From Xestospongia bergquistia (Eukaryota; Porifera; Demospongiae; Haplosclerida; Petrosiidae): a DNA stretch of 64,000 nt. Below, in pieces: positions 36,785-48,954 of this stretch; within the stretch, counting starts at the first letter, position 1, and the number at the start of each line of letters is the position of its first letter. Below the pieces are notes generated by a model. It had not been told where the DNA came from. It searched no databases and was given only the letters and a program-made list of their open reading frames with translations. The stretch lies in assembly GCA_963965975.1 (NCBI GenBank), contig OZ014412.1, positions 6,884,501-6,948,500 on the forward strand, given 5' to 3'. The translations under genes and the position numbers were made by a program.

Positions 36785-37252
36785 TTATGAAGCAGGGGAC
36801 GTTATCCAGTTCATTGTTATAGTAGTAGTGGAGACATTAGTCACTGAGAGACTAGTTACTGGTGTAGGAACTAGACAATGTAATAAAGTCAGATTATCTT
36901 CATTCAAAATATGAACTCAGTAGTAGAGTTAATGATAATGACATATCCACTAGTCAGTGATGACATAGTCCAGTTGATACTAGTTTCATTTAAAATATAT
37001 GCCATCACATTAGATGGAGGACCACTAGGAACTAGAAGATGAAACCATTGTTAATAGAGTAACAATTATTTTGGGTTCCAATGGACTATCAGTCACAGCT
37101 ACAAGTAATAAATAGCTGTAATATATATAATCTGTGAAGTTTGTTGTTTGATAATTAAGAAAGCAGTAACTAATAAGATGAACTGTTTTATTTATGTATA
37201 TTAGTTGAGATTATCAGAACAAAGTTTTGGAAAACCTTCAAGTACTACTGTA

Positions 37253-37253
<1 letters not shown>

Positions 37254-37286
<33 letters not shown>
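37254..37286. repeat. (AT)n microsatellite
   Basis: About 16 TA units, the counterpart of 6936-6975. Confidence 0.9.
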
Positions 37287-37289
<3 letters not shown>

Positions 37290-37442
37290 TAGCTATATAT
37301 ACCTTCTAATATCACAGTGTCACTGTAGTTCACTCCTTTTTGCATTGCTATGCAGATAACATTAACTGACACTCCCAGTGGATGTACCAGTAGTGTGTTG
37401 TTATATATGAGTAGATTAGAATTAGAATGTGGTACAACAGTC

Positions 37443-37818
37443 CAGGCCCATACGCAGACTTTTGAAAAGGGGGGTGCACATGTGGCATGAGTCAGGTTGT
37501 CAACATGCAGCATGCAGAAAGACGTGAATTTATTGAATTCAAAATATTATTATCAATCCAAATAGGTGAGTGTTAATATCGATTCAATTATACACATGAG
37601 TAATTAATTTAATTGAAAATCAAACTGGCTCCTTCCATTCTCCTGGGATGCTTTTCAAAAAAGAGTTTACATATGTAATCTACATCAATTTTTGTTTCAT
37701 AATTGATGTGAATTAAAGCCAAAGCACTGAGCCTTTCTTCAGTTTGAGAGCACCTTTACTCATCTGAGTTAACCCTTGTAAAGGGGGGTGCACATGCACC
37801 CCCCTGGGTACGGGCCTG
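37443..37818. mobile_element. Small non-autonomous DNA transposon, second copy of the same insertion
   Basis: The ends CAGGCCCATACGC and (reverse-complemented) CAGGCCCGTACCCAGG match the element at 7117-7536 at the same site in the same broken gene. It is about 44 bp shorter through small indels. It spread by segmental duplication, not by a new insertion. Confidence 0.65.
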
Positions 37819-38474
37819 CTGTCATATCAGAAGGAAGTTCAACAACACTGAAGTTTAAAATTACTACATGTTCTACAGTTGATCAGTAACAAATGACAGT
37901 GTGTACAAGAACAATATGAGATATAAGTTACTAAATATATTAACAGTGATCATGTTGGTAGTAGGATCAGAACAACTACTGGGTAGACAACACACAAATA
38001 TATTGTTATTATCATTTCTATTAAATAAATTTATTAATTTTTTGTTCTTTAGGTCTGTATACAGTAATGTTACCAGGATTATTAGAGACAATACAGTAAA
38101 GAGGTTTTTGATTTTATTGTTGTTTCAATTGACAGGTTGTCCATCAGGATTAACTCACTCTCCTCCAGACAAAATGGAATTAGGCAATACACATTGAAGA
38201 TGTGAAATATAGTTGTTTGTTTCTGGTGTGATGTAAATATGATCAATGTAGGAGCCATTAGGATAACAATTTCCACTGAACATTAAGTAGATACCTACAA
38301 TATTTATCAATAAATGATATACCATGCATAAGGTCACTTACCTGAGTCTGGTGGACACTTACTAATAATGTCACTGACCCATAACAAGAAGATAGTAGCC
38401 AGTAGTATTACTGACATTGTCATATTATTAAAAAAGGCTTTCTTTCTAATATTCAGTACATTAAATAAGTATAC

Positions 38475-38586
38475 CTACTTTCTATTCTCTTGCATAACAA
38501 TACCTTAATAGTCACATATGATATGATAACAATCAGAGTTGATGTTGTTAATACGACTAAACATCCAAAAATAGTACTAAATGTCT
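38475..38586 (-). pseudogene. Orphan transmembrane exon, second copy
   Basis: Same structure as 8176-8287: acceptor TTTATAG, a 112-nt open frame with CLVVLTTSTLIVIISYVTI and basic KVLLCKR, donor GTATAC. It lies between the end of gene C and a broken gene start. Confidence 0.5.
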
Positions 38587-38679
38587 CTATAAACAAATGA
38601 GTATTATAACAAAACAAATTATATAAAGTACAAGGATTGGGATTATCTTCTACATATTTATAACATTATATTTCCTAGT

Positions 38680-39183
38680 TATATTCACAGTGATGATTAT
38701 ATTGTTACTATCTGTCAATGACAGTATCAATGTTGTGTTCTCATCATGATAGGATAGAATGCTTTAAAGTCTGTGACAATTTCTGGATTACATGTATGTA
38801 TATTTTTACATTAAAAGAAAACTTTATTAAATTCAAAACAAGAAGAGTAGACTAGGGTAACCTTGAAATTTTAATATTGATGAAGAATTTTTGTATTATA
38901 AGTTGTACCACCAAGAATAACACAGTATACTTCGGTATTATTATTAAGACAGTTACAAGTCATGTATAAACATCAATGTTGAACCTCACACCCATCATGT
39001 TATGGAGGATTATGATTGTAGCATCCACTAAATCTAATTCCTCTAGTTTCTTACTCTTCAATCATCATATTCTCAGGATTAACTCCATTAAAAACCAGTA
39101 GAGATATGAACCATCACCATAACAAAACAAGGTAGGTTGTTGACCAAAGCTGACATTAATAGAGTAAGGATCTGATGAAAGAT
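38680..39183 (-). pseudogene. Vestigial Ig-like exon(s), second copy
   Basis: It matches 8381-8882 with the same FCYGNG and YLYWF segments and the same broken frame downstream. The acceptor TTGTTTCAG at its start is kept. Confidence 0.5.
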
Positions 39184-40102
39184 CTGAAACAATTAAAAAT
39201 GTTTGATATTTTCAGATAGTCTTACATCCATAATAGCAACATAGTGAAGAAGATAGCAAATTCATAAGACAAAGACATTTGCAGTCTCTTTGAATTGCAA
39301 TTCATCTTGAGTGTCTTATATATGCATTACAAATAGTCTAACTAGTGAATTTATATATATTATGCTATTAATCAAAATATAGTCTACAATATACAAATAG
39401 ACTTGTATCTTTTAACTGTTTATATTTATAGCTGTACAATAAACTTAATAATGTGGACATGAATTTAAGACATGATGAAATCAGATAAACTTCTTCCATA
39501 TATTACTAGTTCATCATTTTATCATATAAAACCATAGATGCTATATCTAGCAATGTCTGTTATGTATTACTATATTTAAGACTCTTAATCATGAAAATTC
39601 AATAAATTTACAGTATCACTGCTAATTTTTAATATAATTTGTCTTTGCCTCAACCTTACCATAGTGGTAAGTTTGTATGTAACTACAAATGAATCCTTGT
39701 ACATTCCTTGAGTATAGAAATAGAAGATCCTTAGATTTTGGGTCATTTTATAAACTTACTTTTACCTACATACAAATATTTCCTTAAACTCCAACATATG
39801 GTCAGACATTATAACATGAATTTGCATTATTTGTTTCATAAAATTTAAATAATACAAAATAATTATGAAAATAGTATAACTTGATGTGATATTTTATTTA
39901 ATATTGACTTATTACATAGATATTAGAATTCTTTTCATGTAATATTTATATATGCTTAATATAATTTATTGTATAATGTAATTAACAAATGACTATAAGA
40001 CTACAACAATAAAATATTTGGCTGCTACAAATAAAGCTATACTTAATTCAACATGTGTTTATAGCTACCTAGTGTACCCATATATATTATATATGTATTC
40101 AT
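39184..40102. other. Intergenic: 3' flank of gene C
   Basis: Near copy of 8883-9794. No exon is recognised. Confidence 0.45.
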
Positions 40103-43100
40103 TTATAAACTAAAGTTAGCATATGTACTGTTCATTGACAGATAGAACTGGATGACATCATAAATTGAAGTATATTGTTCCTGTACAATAGAACATGAAA
40201 TATCAGTCTATTCTTAACAAACTACTCTATTATTACCAGTGTAGTAACAGCTCCTGGTTTGCTTCTTTTAACAGCTTTGGTCACTTGAAATACATCTATT
40301 ACACCTTCTGTTTTACACTGTTCTAGAGCAATACTTAGTGAACAATATACTCCAGAACGACTCACTGTGTCACTAAAGGAAAAGGAGACAGAAGAAGGAA
40401 ATATTGTCATGATGTGTACAATTTCTCTACCTGCAATGTACAACTATTGGTCCTCCTCCAATCTTTTGTTGTACTTTAATAACTCCATCGATAACTTGTA
40501 ACAATGTCTGAGGTTGTCTGACACAGCCATCATTAGGCCAGTCCAGTACTTGGAACTGAACTAAATTACAAGCCAAGCCCTTAAAATATTCTATCATTAA
40601 CTTCATTTCTTTTGTGATAACTATCTCACCTCATTAGATAAATCGCTAACAAGAAAATTTCTCTTAATATATCCTTGCTTCTTTTCCTCTGAAGTACATC
40701 TTATACAGTATTCACTATATGTACGATCTGTTGTTGGCCAGTACTGATAACATGTTTCCTAATTAATTGCAATAAAATATTGTATAAAGCATAGAAGACT
40801 TACCTTTCCTTTCTCTTCTAGTTCACATAACATAACAATAGCAGATACTTCATAATCCATTATCATCTTCCAAAAGTCTCTGGTAGTGTTCTCCATTGGA
40901 CTCTGAGCTATAATGAATGCTTTCTTCTCACGATAACCCTATAAATGAAGAATTGATTAATAAACAACACATTAATTTATTAACTCACATTTAAGAAAGA
41001 GGCATGAATATAGCCTTTAGTTTCCTGAAGTGTAACAAGAAATCTTTCAGCTAAAAATATATTGTCAATAGTATTAGCTTTATTGTCCAACAGTCCTTAC
41101 GTGGTAGGTATTTGTCAGAACGATTTTTAGCACTATTGACTATTGCTGTATTACAGTAAACATCACCAGGATCAGGAGTTATTTGAGGTAAAAGCTTAAA
41201 TTGCAATTCTAGACCTGTCTGGTATGTTTTGGAATCAGGTACTTTAAGCTTTTGAAGCTCAAATTGGTACTTATGTGCTGTGATATCTGTTTCTCCACAA
41301 ATAATTGTTTCTAGTACAGCATCATGAGCAAAAGCATACTGTTCCTATGGAGGTAATACATTGTTTTAGCTACAGTTCTTGATATCATGACTTACAGCTG
41401 TTTGTACTATCTTCATTCTCTGTTCTCTGAGTCTATTGATAATACCAGCAATATCTACTACTCCCTCTCTATTAGCCTGTTCAAGAGCTATGTCCACAGC
41501 AATATATGTACCTGTACGACCTACACCAGCACTACAATGGACTAAGATGGGACCTTTAGATGGAGACCATGTATTAGTCACTCGTTTGTGAAGGATCATC
41601 AGAGGAGTAACATAGTCAGGTACTCCTTGATCAGGCCATGAGGTAAGATGATATTGTGTTATGTCATGAGTGTGATTGGATCCATCCTCTATCTATTAAC
41701 AGACAAATATACAAGTATTTAACAGTTATCTTTACTTTCACTTTGAGACTTCGAATAGTGAAATCTGGTAAAACTTGTTCATCCAGTATTGTAACAATGA
41801 ATGGTCCAAAGGTAGTGGATTCTTTATGAGGATCTGGCCAATATTGTTCACATTTACTTCTTGATCCTTCCTTTAAATTAGTTACCATGACAATAATTTG
41901 AGGTCTTTCCTGCCAAATTAGATGCCAGAAATCAACCAATGTTTTAGTCATTGGTCCTACACAAAAATAACAACATTTATAATTCTACAGAATCTATCAT
42001 GTTTACATGTCTACCTTGTGATGCTATAAACTTCTTAGGACAACTATAGCCCTAATATACATTATAATAATAATAGTAAATAACTACATTAAGTACTAGT
42101 AACTTACATCTATATAACTAGCATTGATATATTCTCTTTCACATTGATTGAGTTCAGGATTTGGTATAAGGACAATCCTATTGTCATCATCTGTTCAATG
42201 ATTATAACATGTGTTACCAGTATGTACTTATATTGAGTATATGTACTACTAATAATTACATAATATAAACTATATAGTGTGATATCTATATTATATATGA
42301 TATTTGTACTACATGCATATTGTAATGATCATAACAAGACATTTATACCATATATGGTATTGACATATGTACTACATACATGTTGTGATGTTCTTGAATC
42401 GATTGAGAAGTTTATTCTCCTTACTAAAACCTACTGTACAAGGTTTGTCTTCTCCTTTGTACAGCCCCTATTAGTTAATAATAATGACAAAATTAAACTT
42501 CCAGGTACATTACATTTGTTTATCTAACTTATTGAAGTAAAAATATGACATTTTAAACTAAATATAATATATTGTTGACACAGTGATATGATCATACTAT
42601 GGTTTCATTCTTTACCTTATATTGTTCACAAAAAGCAGCATTATCATCACTATGACAACTGGCTACATGAGTACCAAGATCATCAACTGATATGGGAAAA
42701 GTAGGAGGGATCTGAGGATCAAAACTAATAGTGGGAGGAGGAGCGTGAACTGGAGAGGAGGGAATAGATTATAATATATATGTTATACCACCATTTTGTA
42801 ATTCATTACCAGTAGTATTAGTGAGTATAGGAAGGTCAGTAATTGCTGAATATTCTAACAATACAAACAATATTACTTGTAATATATTAACATATTGTAT
42901 ACCTGGTTCAGGTAATGATATCTCAATATTAGCTTGTTGTTTTATATACTCATAACCATCTGTATTTGATAAAGAGGAATGACTGGACATTTTCAATTTA
43001 TTAACTACAGCATACTGTTGTTCTTCTAGTGAACATGAAACAATAACAATATTCTAATTAGGTCTACTGCACCTGTTTCTGTTTCAATTGTTTTCATTTC

Positions 43101-46100
43101 AGTTAGTATAAAGTTTTCATTATTATAAATTTGTTTTGACTTCCTGTTTAGTCTTCTGTGTCTGTTTTTAACCATACACACTTTTAATATATGTATGTAT
43201 ACTGATCTTACCTTACAACACATACTACAATTAATATCACTATTATTAGTAATATAGTCAAAACAATAGCACTAACAACTCCACTTGCTATACCTACAAC
43301 TGAAAAATATATATGTGGTTAAACTTTACATTAATATATTTTAGGCCCTACTATAAATTAAACCTTATCTTACCTCCATTAGCAGCCACTGACTTTGGTT
43401 CTGTTGTTGATGGCAAAACTAATGTTTGATTTGCAGCAACTCTCCATACTCCATAACCATTAACAGTGTAACCACGTACACCAAACAGATAACAGGTGTT
43501 ATTTATCAAATCACTTATAGTCAAATTTCTACTACTTAAATTAGTTTTAATCATTGGGTTAAACTCATCATTAGGAGAACAACTACCATTAGACTGATGA
43601 GTAGTGTACCCTATCTCATATGTGATAATGGGATAGTCTATAGGAATATAACTAGGTACACTCCATGAAATAACAGCCCATGTAGTAGACATCAAAATGG
43701 ATAGTATACTGACTGGACCAGGAACTGAATAGAAAATATAAGTGTAATTCACTATAACTGACAATGTACTTACTAGTTCCAATTTGTACTTCAACTGGAT
43801 CACTGAATGGACCTCTTCCAATAGAATTAACACCAGCTACACTCATGTTATATAGATTACCAAATACTAAATCATATACAATGATATATCTCTCAGTACT
43901 AGTGAGGTTGTATGTGATACTATTGCTACTAATGATCACAATATACTCAATAATTCTACCATTATGTAGATGACAATCAACATCTTCCCAAGTGATCTTG
44001 TTTACCATCAAATTCACTGAAACAGCCATAATTGACTTTGGGGATCCAAGTGGAACTATAAACATCTGTAATTTATCAACATTAATAGTAACATTTTACC
44101 TGAAGTGGGTTTGGTTTCATCAAATATTATCATCGGGCTAGATTCTCCTAGTACATTACCAGCTCTTACCGTAATGATATAGTTCATACCACTAGACAAT
44201 TCTCTTAATGTATAGCTGAATATTTTAGTGGACTGATGAGGACTAACAGAGACAAATGTTACATTAACTGATGTTAAAGGAGGACAAAATGGACTATAGG
44301 AGATGTTGTAGTATGTTATGTAGTTCCCTTCTTCACTATTAGGACTAGTCCAGTTTATTGTAATAGTAGTAGTTGAGATATTAGTCACTAATAGACTAAT
44401 TACTGGTTTAGGAACTAAACAATGAAGTAAGGTTATTTTTATCTAAATATGAACTCACCATTAAACCTTAACAATGTTTGTGTACTATTAATTGTAGGAA
44501 GATATTTATATGAGTACACACTGATGTCATATGTACTCAATGTTAGTCCATTGATTATAACTTCATCTTCTGTAGTAGATAATATCTTGCTAGTACCTAC
44601 TCCAGTAGTAGAGTTAATGACAATGACATATCCATTAGTCTGTGATGACATAGTCCAGTTGACTTTAATACTAGTCTCATTTAAAATATATGCCATCACA
44701 TTAGATGGAGGACCACTAGGAACTAGAATATGAAACCATTGTTAATAGAACGTCATCTAATTTGGAGCCTTATAGACTACCAGTTGCAGCTACAACTAAT
44801 AAATATCTGCAATATGTGTAATCTGTAAAGCTTGTTGCTTGTTGTTTGTTTCTTAAAAAAACACTAGCTAACAAAACTAACTATTTTTGTATATTTATAT
44901 TAGTTATGATATCAGAAAAAAGTAATAGAATAACTACATGTACTGTAATAGTATATATGTGATATCAGATGAATAGCTATATACCTTGTAATATCACAGT
45001 GTCACTGTAGTTCACTTCTTTATACATTGCTATACAGGTAATATTAACTGACACTCCCAGTGGATCAGGATATACCAGTAGTGTGTTGTTGTATATGAGG
45101 AGATCAGAATCAATTAATGTATACATTGAGCTGTACTTCATCACTCCATTCACTAACCAGTAAACATCAGTAGTAACATTGACAGTAGTTGTGATACAAT
45201 TAATATGATATTGAGTGTTTTGAAGTTTAGTAATTGATGAGATAAATGTCCAATTTACTGATAAAATAACTAAATTGCAAAGAGTAAAATAAATTAAATT
45301 CTACTACATAAATACCTGAAAATAATGTCGGTACACTAATTGTATTACTAGCAGGTCCCAGTATATCTTGATATGCTCTGACTGTGATGTTATAAGTTGT
45401 TCCTGGTTTTAGTCCCTTCAGTGTCATAACATTCTGACTACCTCCCTTTACCTGTTGTGTCACTGTGTGTGTGTCACTAGTGGCATTGACTACATATCCA
45501 TCAGCATCAGGTGGAACAGGTGTCCAACTGACAGTGATAGTGGTAGCTGTCTTGTTGACAAGAGTAGGAGGAGAAGGAGTAAATCCTGGAGCTGTAAGAA
45601 TTACATATGACATCATGTAACTATATTAGTAGTACTTACCAGTTACTGTAAGATATTGATTTCTTCTGACATGGTCAACTTTTTCATAACACCTATATTT
45701 ATGATCACCATTGTTGTTTGATTGACTAAATATTCCACTATTGATCTCCTCTCCATTCCATGTGATATTAATAGTACGAGATATTGTATTGTTATTATTG
45801 TAAATGATATGACTTTCATTAATACAACTGTATCCAATGGTTGGTAATGAACAATCAAATTCAATACTCTGACTATTATATACATAATACCACCTGAAGT
45901 GTCTTTTAATTCCACTTAGAATACACTGAACTTTGTATTGTTGTGGTACAACTGTCATATCAGAAGGAAGTTCGACAACACTGTGTGATATGATCTGTAC
46001 ATGTACTACAGTAGATCAGATCAGTAACAAATGACAATGTGTACTAGTACAATGAAATATAACTTACAAAATATATTAACAGTGATCATGTTGGTAGTTG

Positions 46101-46534
46101 GATCAGAACAATTAGTGGGTAGACAACACTTGTAGTAATTTTTATGTGGAACAGCTTCAGCAAATGTTATACCACCATTAGGTCTGTATAGAATGATACT
46201 AGCTGGATTATAAGTTTTGTCACAATGGAGAGGATTAGTATTACAACTAAGAGTGTCTCCATTAGGATCAACCCACTCTCCTCCAGACAAAGTAGTATTA
46301 GGTAATGCACACTTCAGAGGAGAATAGTTGGGTTCTCCTTTTGTGATGTAAATATGATTGATGTATGAACCATTAGGATAACAATCTCCATTGAACATCA
46401 GATAGATACCTAGAATATTGTCAATAAACATAGTACTATATATTATTAAGTCACATACCTGAGTTTGGTGGACAGTTATTAATAACTTCATTGATACATA
46501 ACAAGATGATAGTAGCCAGTAGTAGTGTTGACAT
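40103..46534 (-). CDS. C: receptor phosphatase locus with an in-frame stop before the PTP domains
   Basis: Ectodomain exons are open: 46459-46534, 46068-46409, 45640-46005, 45316-45591, 44985-45269, 44459-44722, 44100-44414, 43774-44055, 43374-43724. TM exon is 43212-43293; juxtamembrane exons are 43073-43161 and 42903-43025. The next exon (42616-42854) has TAA at 42769-42771, so plain translation gives 978 aa and no phosphatase. The following PTP exons are open: 42380-42467, 42108-42190, 42015-42051, 41736-41956, 41396-41692 (WPD loop, HCSAGVGRTG), 41101-41344, 40989-41050, 40804-40938, 40630-40758, 40431-40579, 40237-40372, 40103-40180. D2 carries HCSDTVSRSG as in gene A. Either this is a PTP-less surface receptor with relic PTP exons, or the stop is avoided: a GT..AG segment of 39 nt covering it could be spliced out in frame. 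The start at 46534 follows the family leader. Confidence 0.75.
42678..44923. repeat. 2.25-kb block, apparently identical to 57309-59554
   Basis: It covers part of the last juxtamembrane exon through FN3-2 of gene C. I found no base difference on reading both copies (offset 14631), including introns. Identity ends at a 2-bp overlap on one side and within a homologous intron on the other. Confidence 0.85.
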
Positions 46535-47064
46535 TGTCTTACTTAAAGCCTTTCTCTTTAATCTTCAGTATATAGTCAACATTCTACATATATCAAAGAT
46601 CGGATGTTTACTGTACTAAACAAGTAATTGTACATCTTATGAAATATGAATAACTATTATAAACTTGGTTAGTTATTATAAGTAAAAATAACAGTAACCA
46701 TGTTGACAATAAACACTACATTATTTACTCAACTAAACATTTAATTACAGAGTTGTTTAGCATAGTTTAATGTAGTGTGAAATAAATCATGATGTCTGTA
46801 TATTTGAAACATGAAAACATGAAATATAGCTTAAAATGTAACATAAGTGTAGAAACAGCTTGAACACAATTGCAATTATTAACAACAATGGTCAATGAGA
46901 TTGGGCAATGTACTTACCTAATGAGTCTATATAAAATTAAAGTAAATGTAAGCTTACAAATAATAAAGATTTATTATACTATCTGTTATGTATAAATTAT
47001 AAGATATTACAAGTTTACACTAAAGATAACAATATGACAACTTACTTTATCAAAGATGATACAT
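46535..47064. other. Upstream region of gene C
   Basis: The family leader is just before the ATG. The remainder matches 61166-61695 and 16316-17049. A motif TACTTACCTAATGAGTC near 46910 looks like an isolated splice donor (GTAAGTA on the minus strand) after an open stretch too short to call an exon. Confidence 0.4.
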
Positions 47065-47329
47065 CTATATACATCCTCCTCTAAACAATGTAGTATTAGG
47101 TAATACACACTTCAGAGGAGAATAGTTAACATGGTCTTTTGTGATGTAAATATGATTGATGTATGAGCCATCAGGATAACAACTTCCATTGAACATCAGA
47201 TAGATACCTAGAATATTATCAATAAATGATATACTACTGATTAAGTCACATACCTGAGTTTGGTGGACAGTTACTAATAATTTCATTGACACATAACAAG
47301 ATGATAGTAGCCAGTAATAGTACTGACAT
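47065..47329 (-). pseudogene. Two-exon mini-gene: signal peptide plus truncated Ig-a
   Basis: Exon 1 (47254-47329) encodes a full signal peptide ending CPPNSG with a normal phase-1 donor. Exon 2 (47065-47207) encodes the first half of Ig-a (IYLMFNGSCYPDGSYINH) and ends abruptly LFRGGCI and a stop, before the second Cys of the domain. The product would be a secreted peptide of about 73 aa. The copy at 61696-61960 gives the same protein. A gene truncated by deletion is most likely; a short secreted product or an alternative first exon for gene C (same phase, 0.5 kb upstream) is possible. Confidence 0.55.
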
Positions 47330-47994
47330 TGTCATATTATTAACAGAGCCTTTCTCTTAAATCTTCAGTATATATATCCAACATTCTATATATATTAAAG
47401 GTGGGATGCTTACTGCATTAAACAAGTAAACATAGATTTTATGAATAATGAATAACTGACTAAGTTATTGTAAAGAACCAAAACTTAATATTATAAGTAA
47501 TAATAACAGTAACCATGTTGACAATAAACATTACATTATTTTTTCAACCAAACATTTACTTACAATTCTTTAGCATAGTTTAATGAAGTTTTTGGACTAG
47601 ATATGTGTTGTCAATAGTCAAGACTCAATTATCACAACTAACTATATCATATTGAAAATTGGAAGTCTGTAAATATAAACTGAAGAGTGCATGTTGTGCT
47701 GTTGTTTTATACACTGTCAGTTTAACAATCACACATATATGTACAAAGTTTGATGTAATGTAATAAATGACTACCAATTGGTATCAGGTTTGATACCAAT
47801 TCATGTAATTAACATTTTCACAATTTTCACAAATTAGTTATTTTGAAATTATTTCTTTGGTCCAACTAATGAAAAAGGTTACGATGTCTGTATATTTAAA
47901 ACACGGAATACCAAATATTGTTTAAATTTAACGTAAGTGTAGAAACAGTATGAAAACAACTACAATTATTAATAACATAGTCAGTTAATATGTA
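47330..47994. other. Upstream region of the mini-gene
   Basis: No exon is seen. The sequence matches 52650-53270 and 61961-62639, showing the same spacer lies before S4 and both mini-genes. Confidence 0.4.
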
Positions 47995-48690
47995 TTATGC
48001 ATTCATATTAACTCATCGACACTGGTACCAGCAATATCTGTTGTTGACAATTGAAAGTCATCATTAACTGATACTCCAAGTGGATCAAGATATATCAGTA
48101 GTGTGTCGTTGTATATGAGGAGATCAGAATCAATTAATATATACATTGAGTTGTACTTCATCACTCCATTCACTAACCAGTAAACATTATTAGTAACATT
48201 GACAAGTTATGTGACAGCTAACAGAGTTTAGAAATCCAGTAATAGAAAATAATGAAGTCATTGATAATATACCAATAGCTGTGTGTAAGATATTGCAATA
48301 AACCACAAAATTATCTGCTTTACCTGTAGTCAAATTAATTATAGTTTTTATGCTAACATTATTAACAGCAGGTCCTACTATATTTTAATAGGCTCTGACT
48401 GTGATGTTATAATTTCTTTCTGGTATCAATGTCACTTAGTTCTTATTACCTCCCATCACCTTTTGTGTTACAGTGTGTGGCATTGACTACATATCCATCA
48501 GCATGACATGGAACAGGTGTCCAAATAACAGTGATAGCAATGACTGTCTTGTTGACCAGAATAGGAGGAGAGGGAATGAGATGATTACAACCTGTAGCTA
48601 TAGTAGTAAAAATATTTACCAGTTAATGTAAGATAAAGATTTGTTATGACATTATCAACTTTTGTTGTTGGCTTTCACTTTATCAGTTGA
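47995..48690 (-). pseudogene. Compact remnant: Ig-b end, FN3-1, TM-like exon, Ig-c piece, tail piece
   Basis: On the minus strand: the end of Ig-b (about 48610-48680), FN3-1 with internal deletions and a stop (about 48330-48560), a hydrophobic segment with AIGILSMTSLFSITGFL (about 48235-48290) after an acceptor-like CACACAG, an Ig-c fragment (48065-48205) and the last tail codons (to about 48005). Copies are at 53275-53975 and 62640-63290. All are broken. Confidence 0.65.
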
Positions 48691-48954
48691 TAATAATTGA
48701 ATGAGAGTAGTATAATAAGTATCTACAGATAGATGTAGGTTTGATTTAATTGGGTTTGATGTCAATTCATATAATTACCTGTTTACATTTTTTGACATAT
48801 ACATGATCTATTTCCATTAATTATGTAAATGACACACACTTCATGAAAATTAACTGAAACATACAAAATATCAATGTGAACTTAAAGTACAACAGCAACA
48901 ACATGAAAAAAAAACAATTATTGACAACATAGACAGTTAATATGTAATATGTAT

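Larger units (their letters stand above)
36785..38417 (-). pseudogene. Broken receptor gene, twin of 6470-8118
   Basis: The signal-peptide exon is 38342-38417. The Ig-a exon has the same TGA for Trp near 38155 and a degraded second half. The Ig-b start is interrupted by the same small transposon, and Ig-c, FN3-2 and FN3-3 pieces follow. It keeps about 15 bp in the Ig-a exon (38120-38140) that the left copy has lost. Confidence 0.8.
29789..42565. repeat. Large segmental duplication, right copy
   Basis: Partner of 1-12320. It contains S7's 5' end, a remnant, S2, a broken gene with transposon, the vestigial Ig and TM exons, and the PTP half of gene C. Indels of tens to hundreds of bases separate the copies, the largest being about 600 bp missing from the left copy near 1110. 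Confidence 0.85.
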
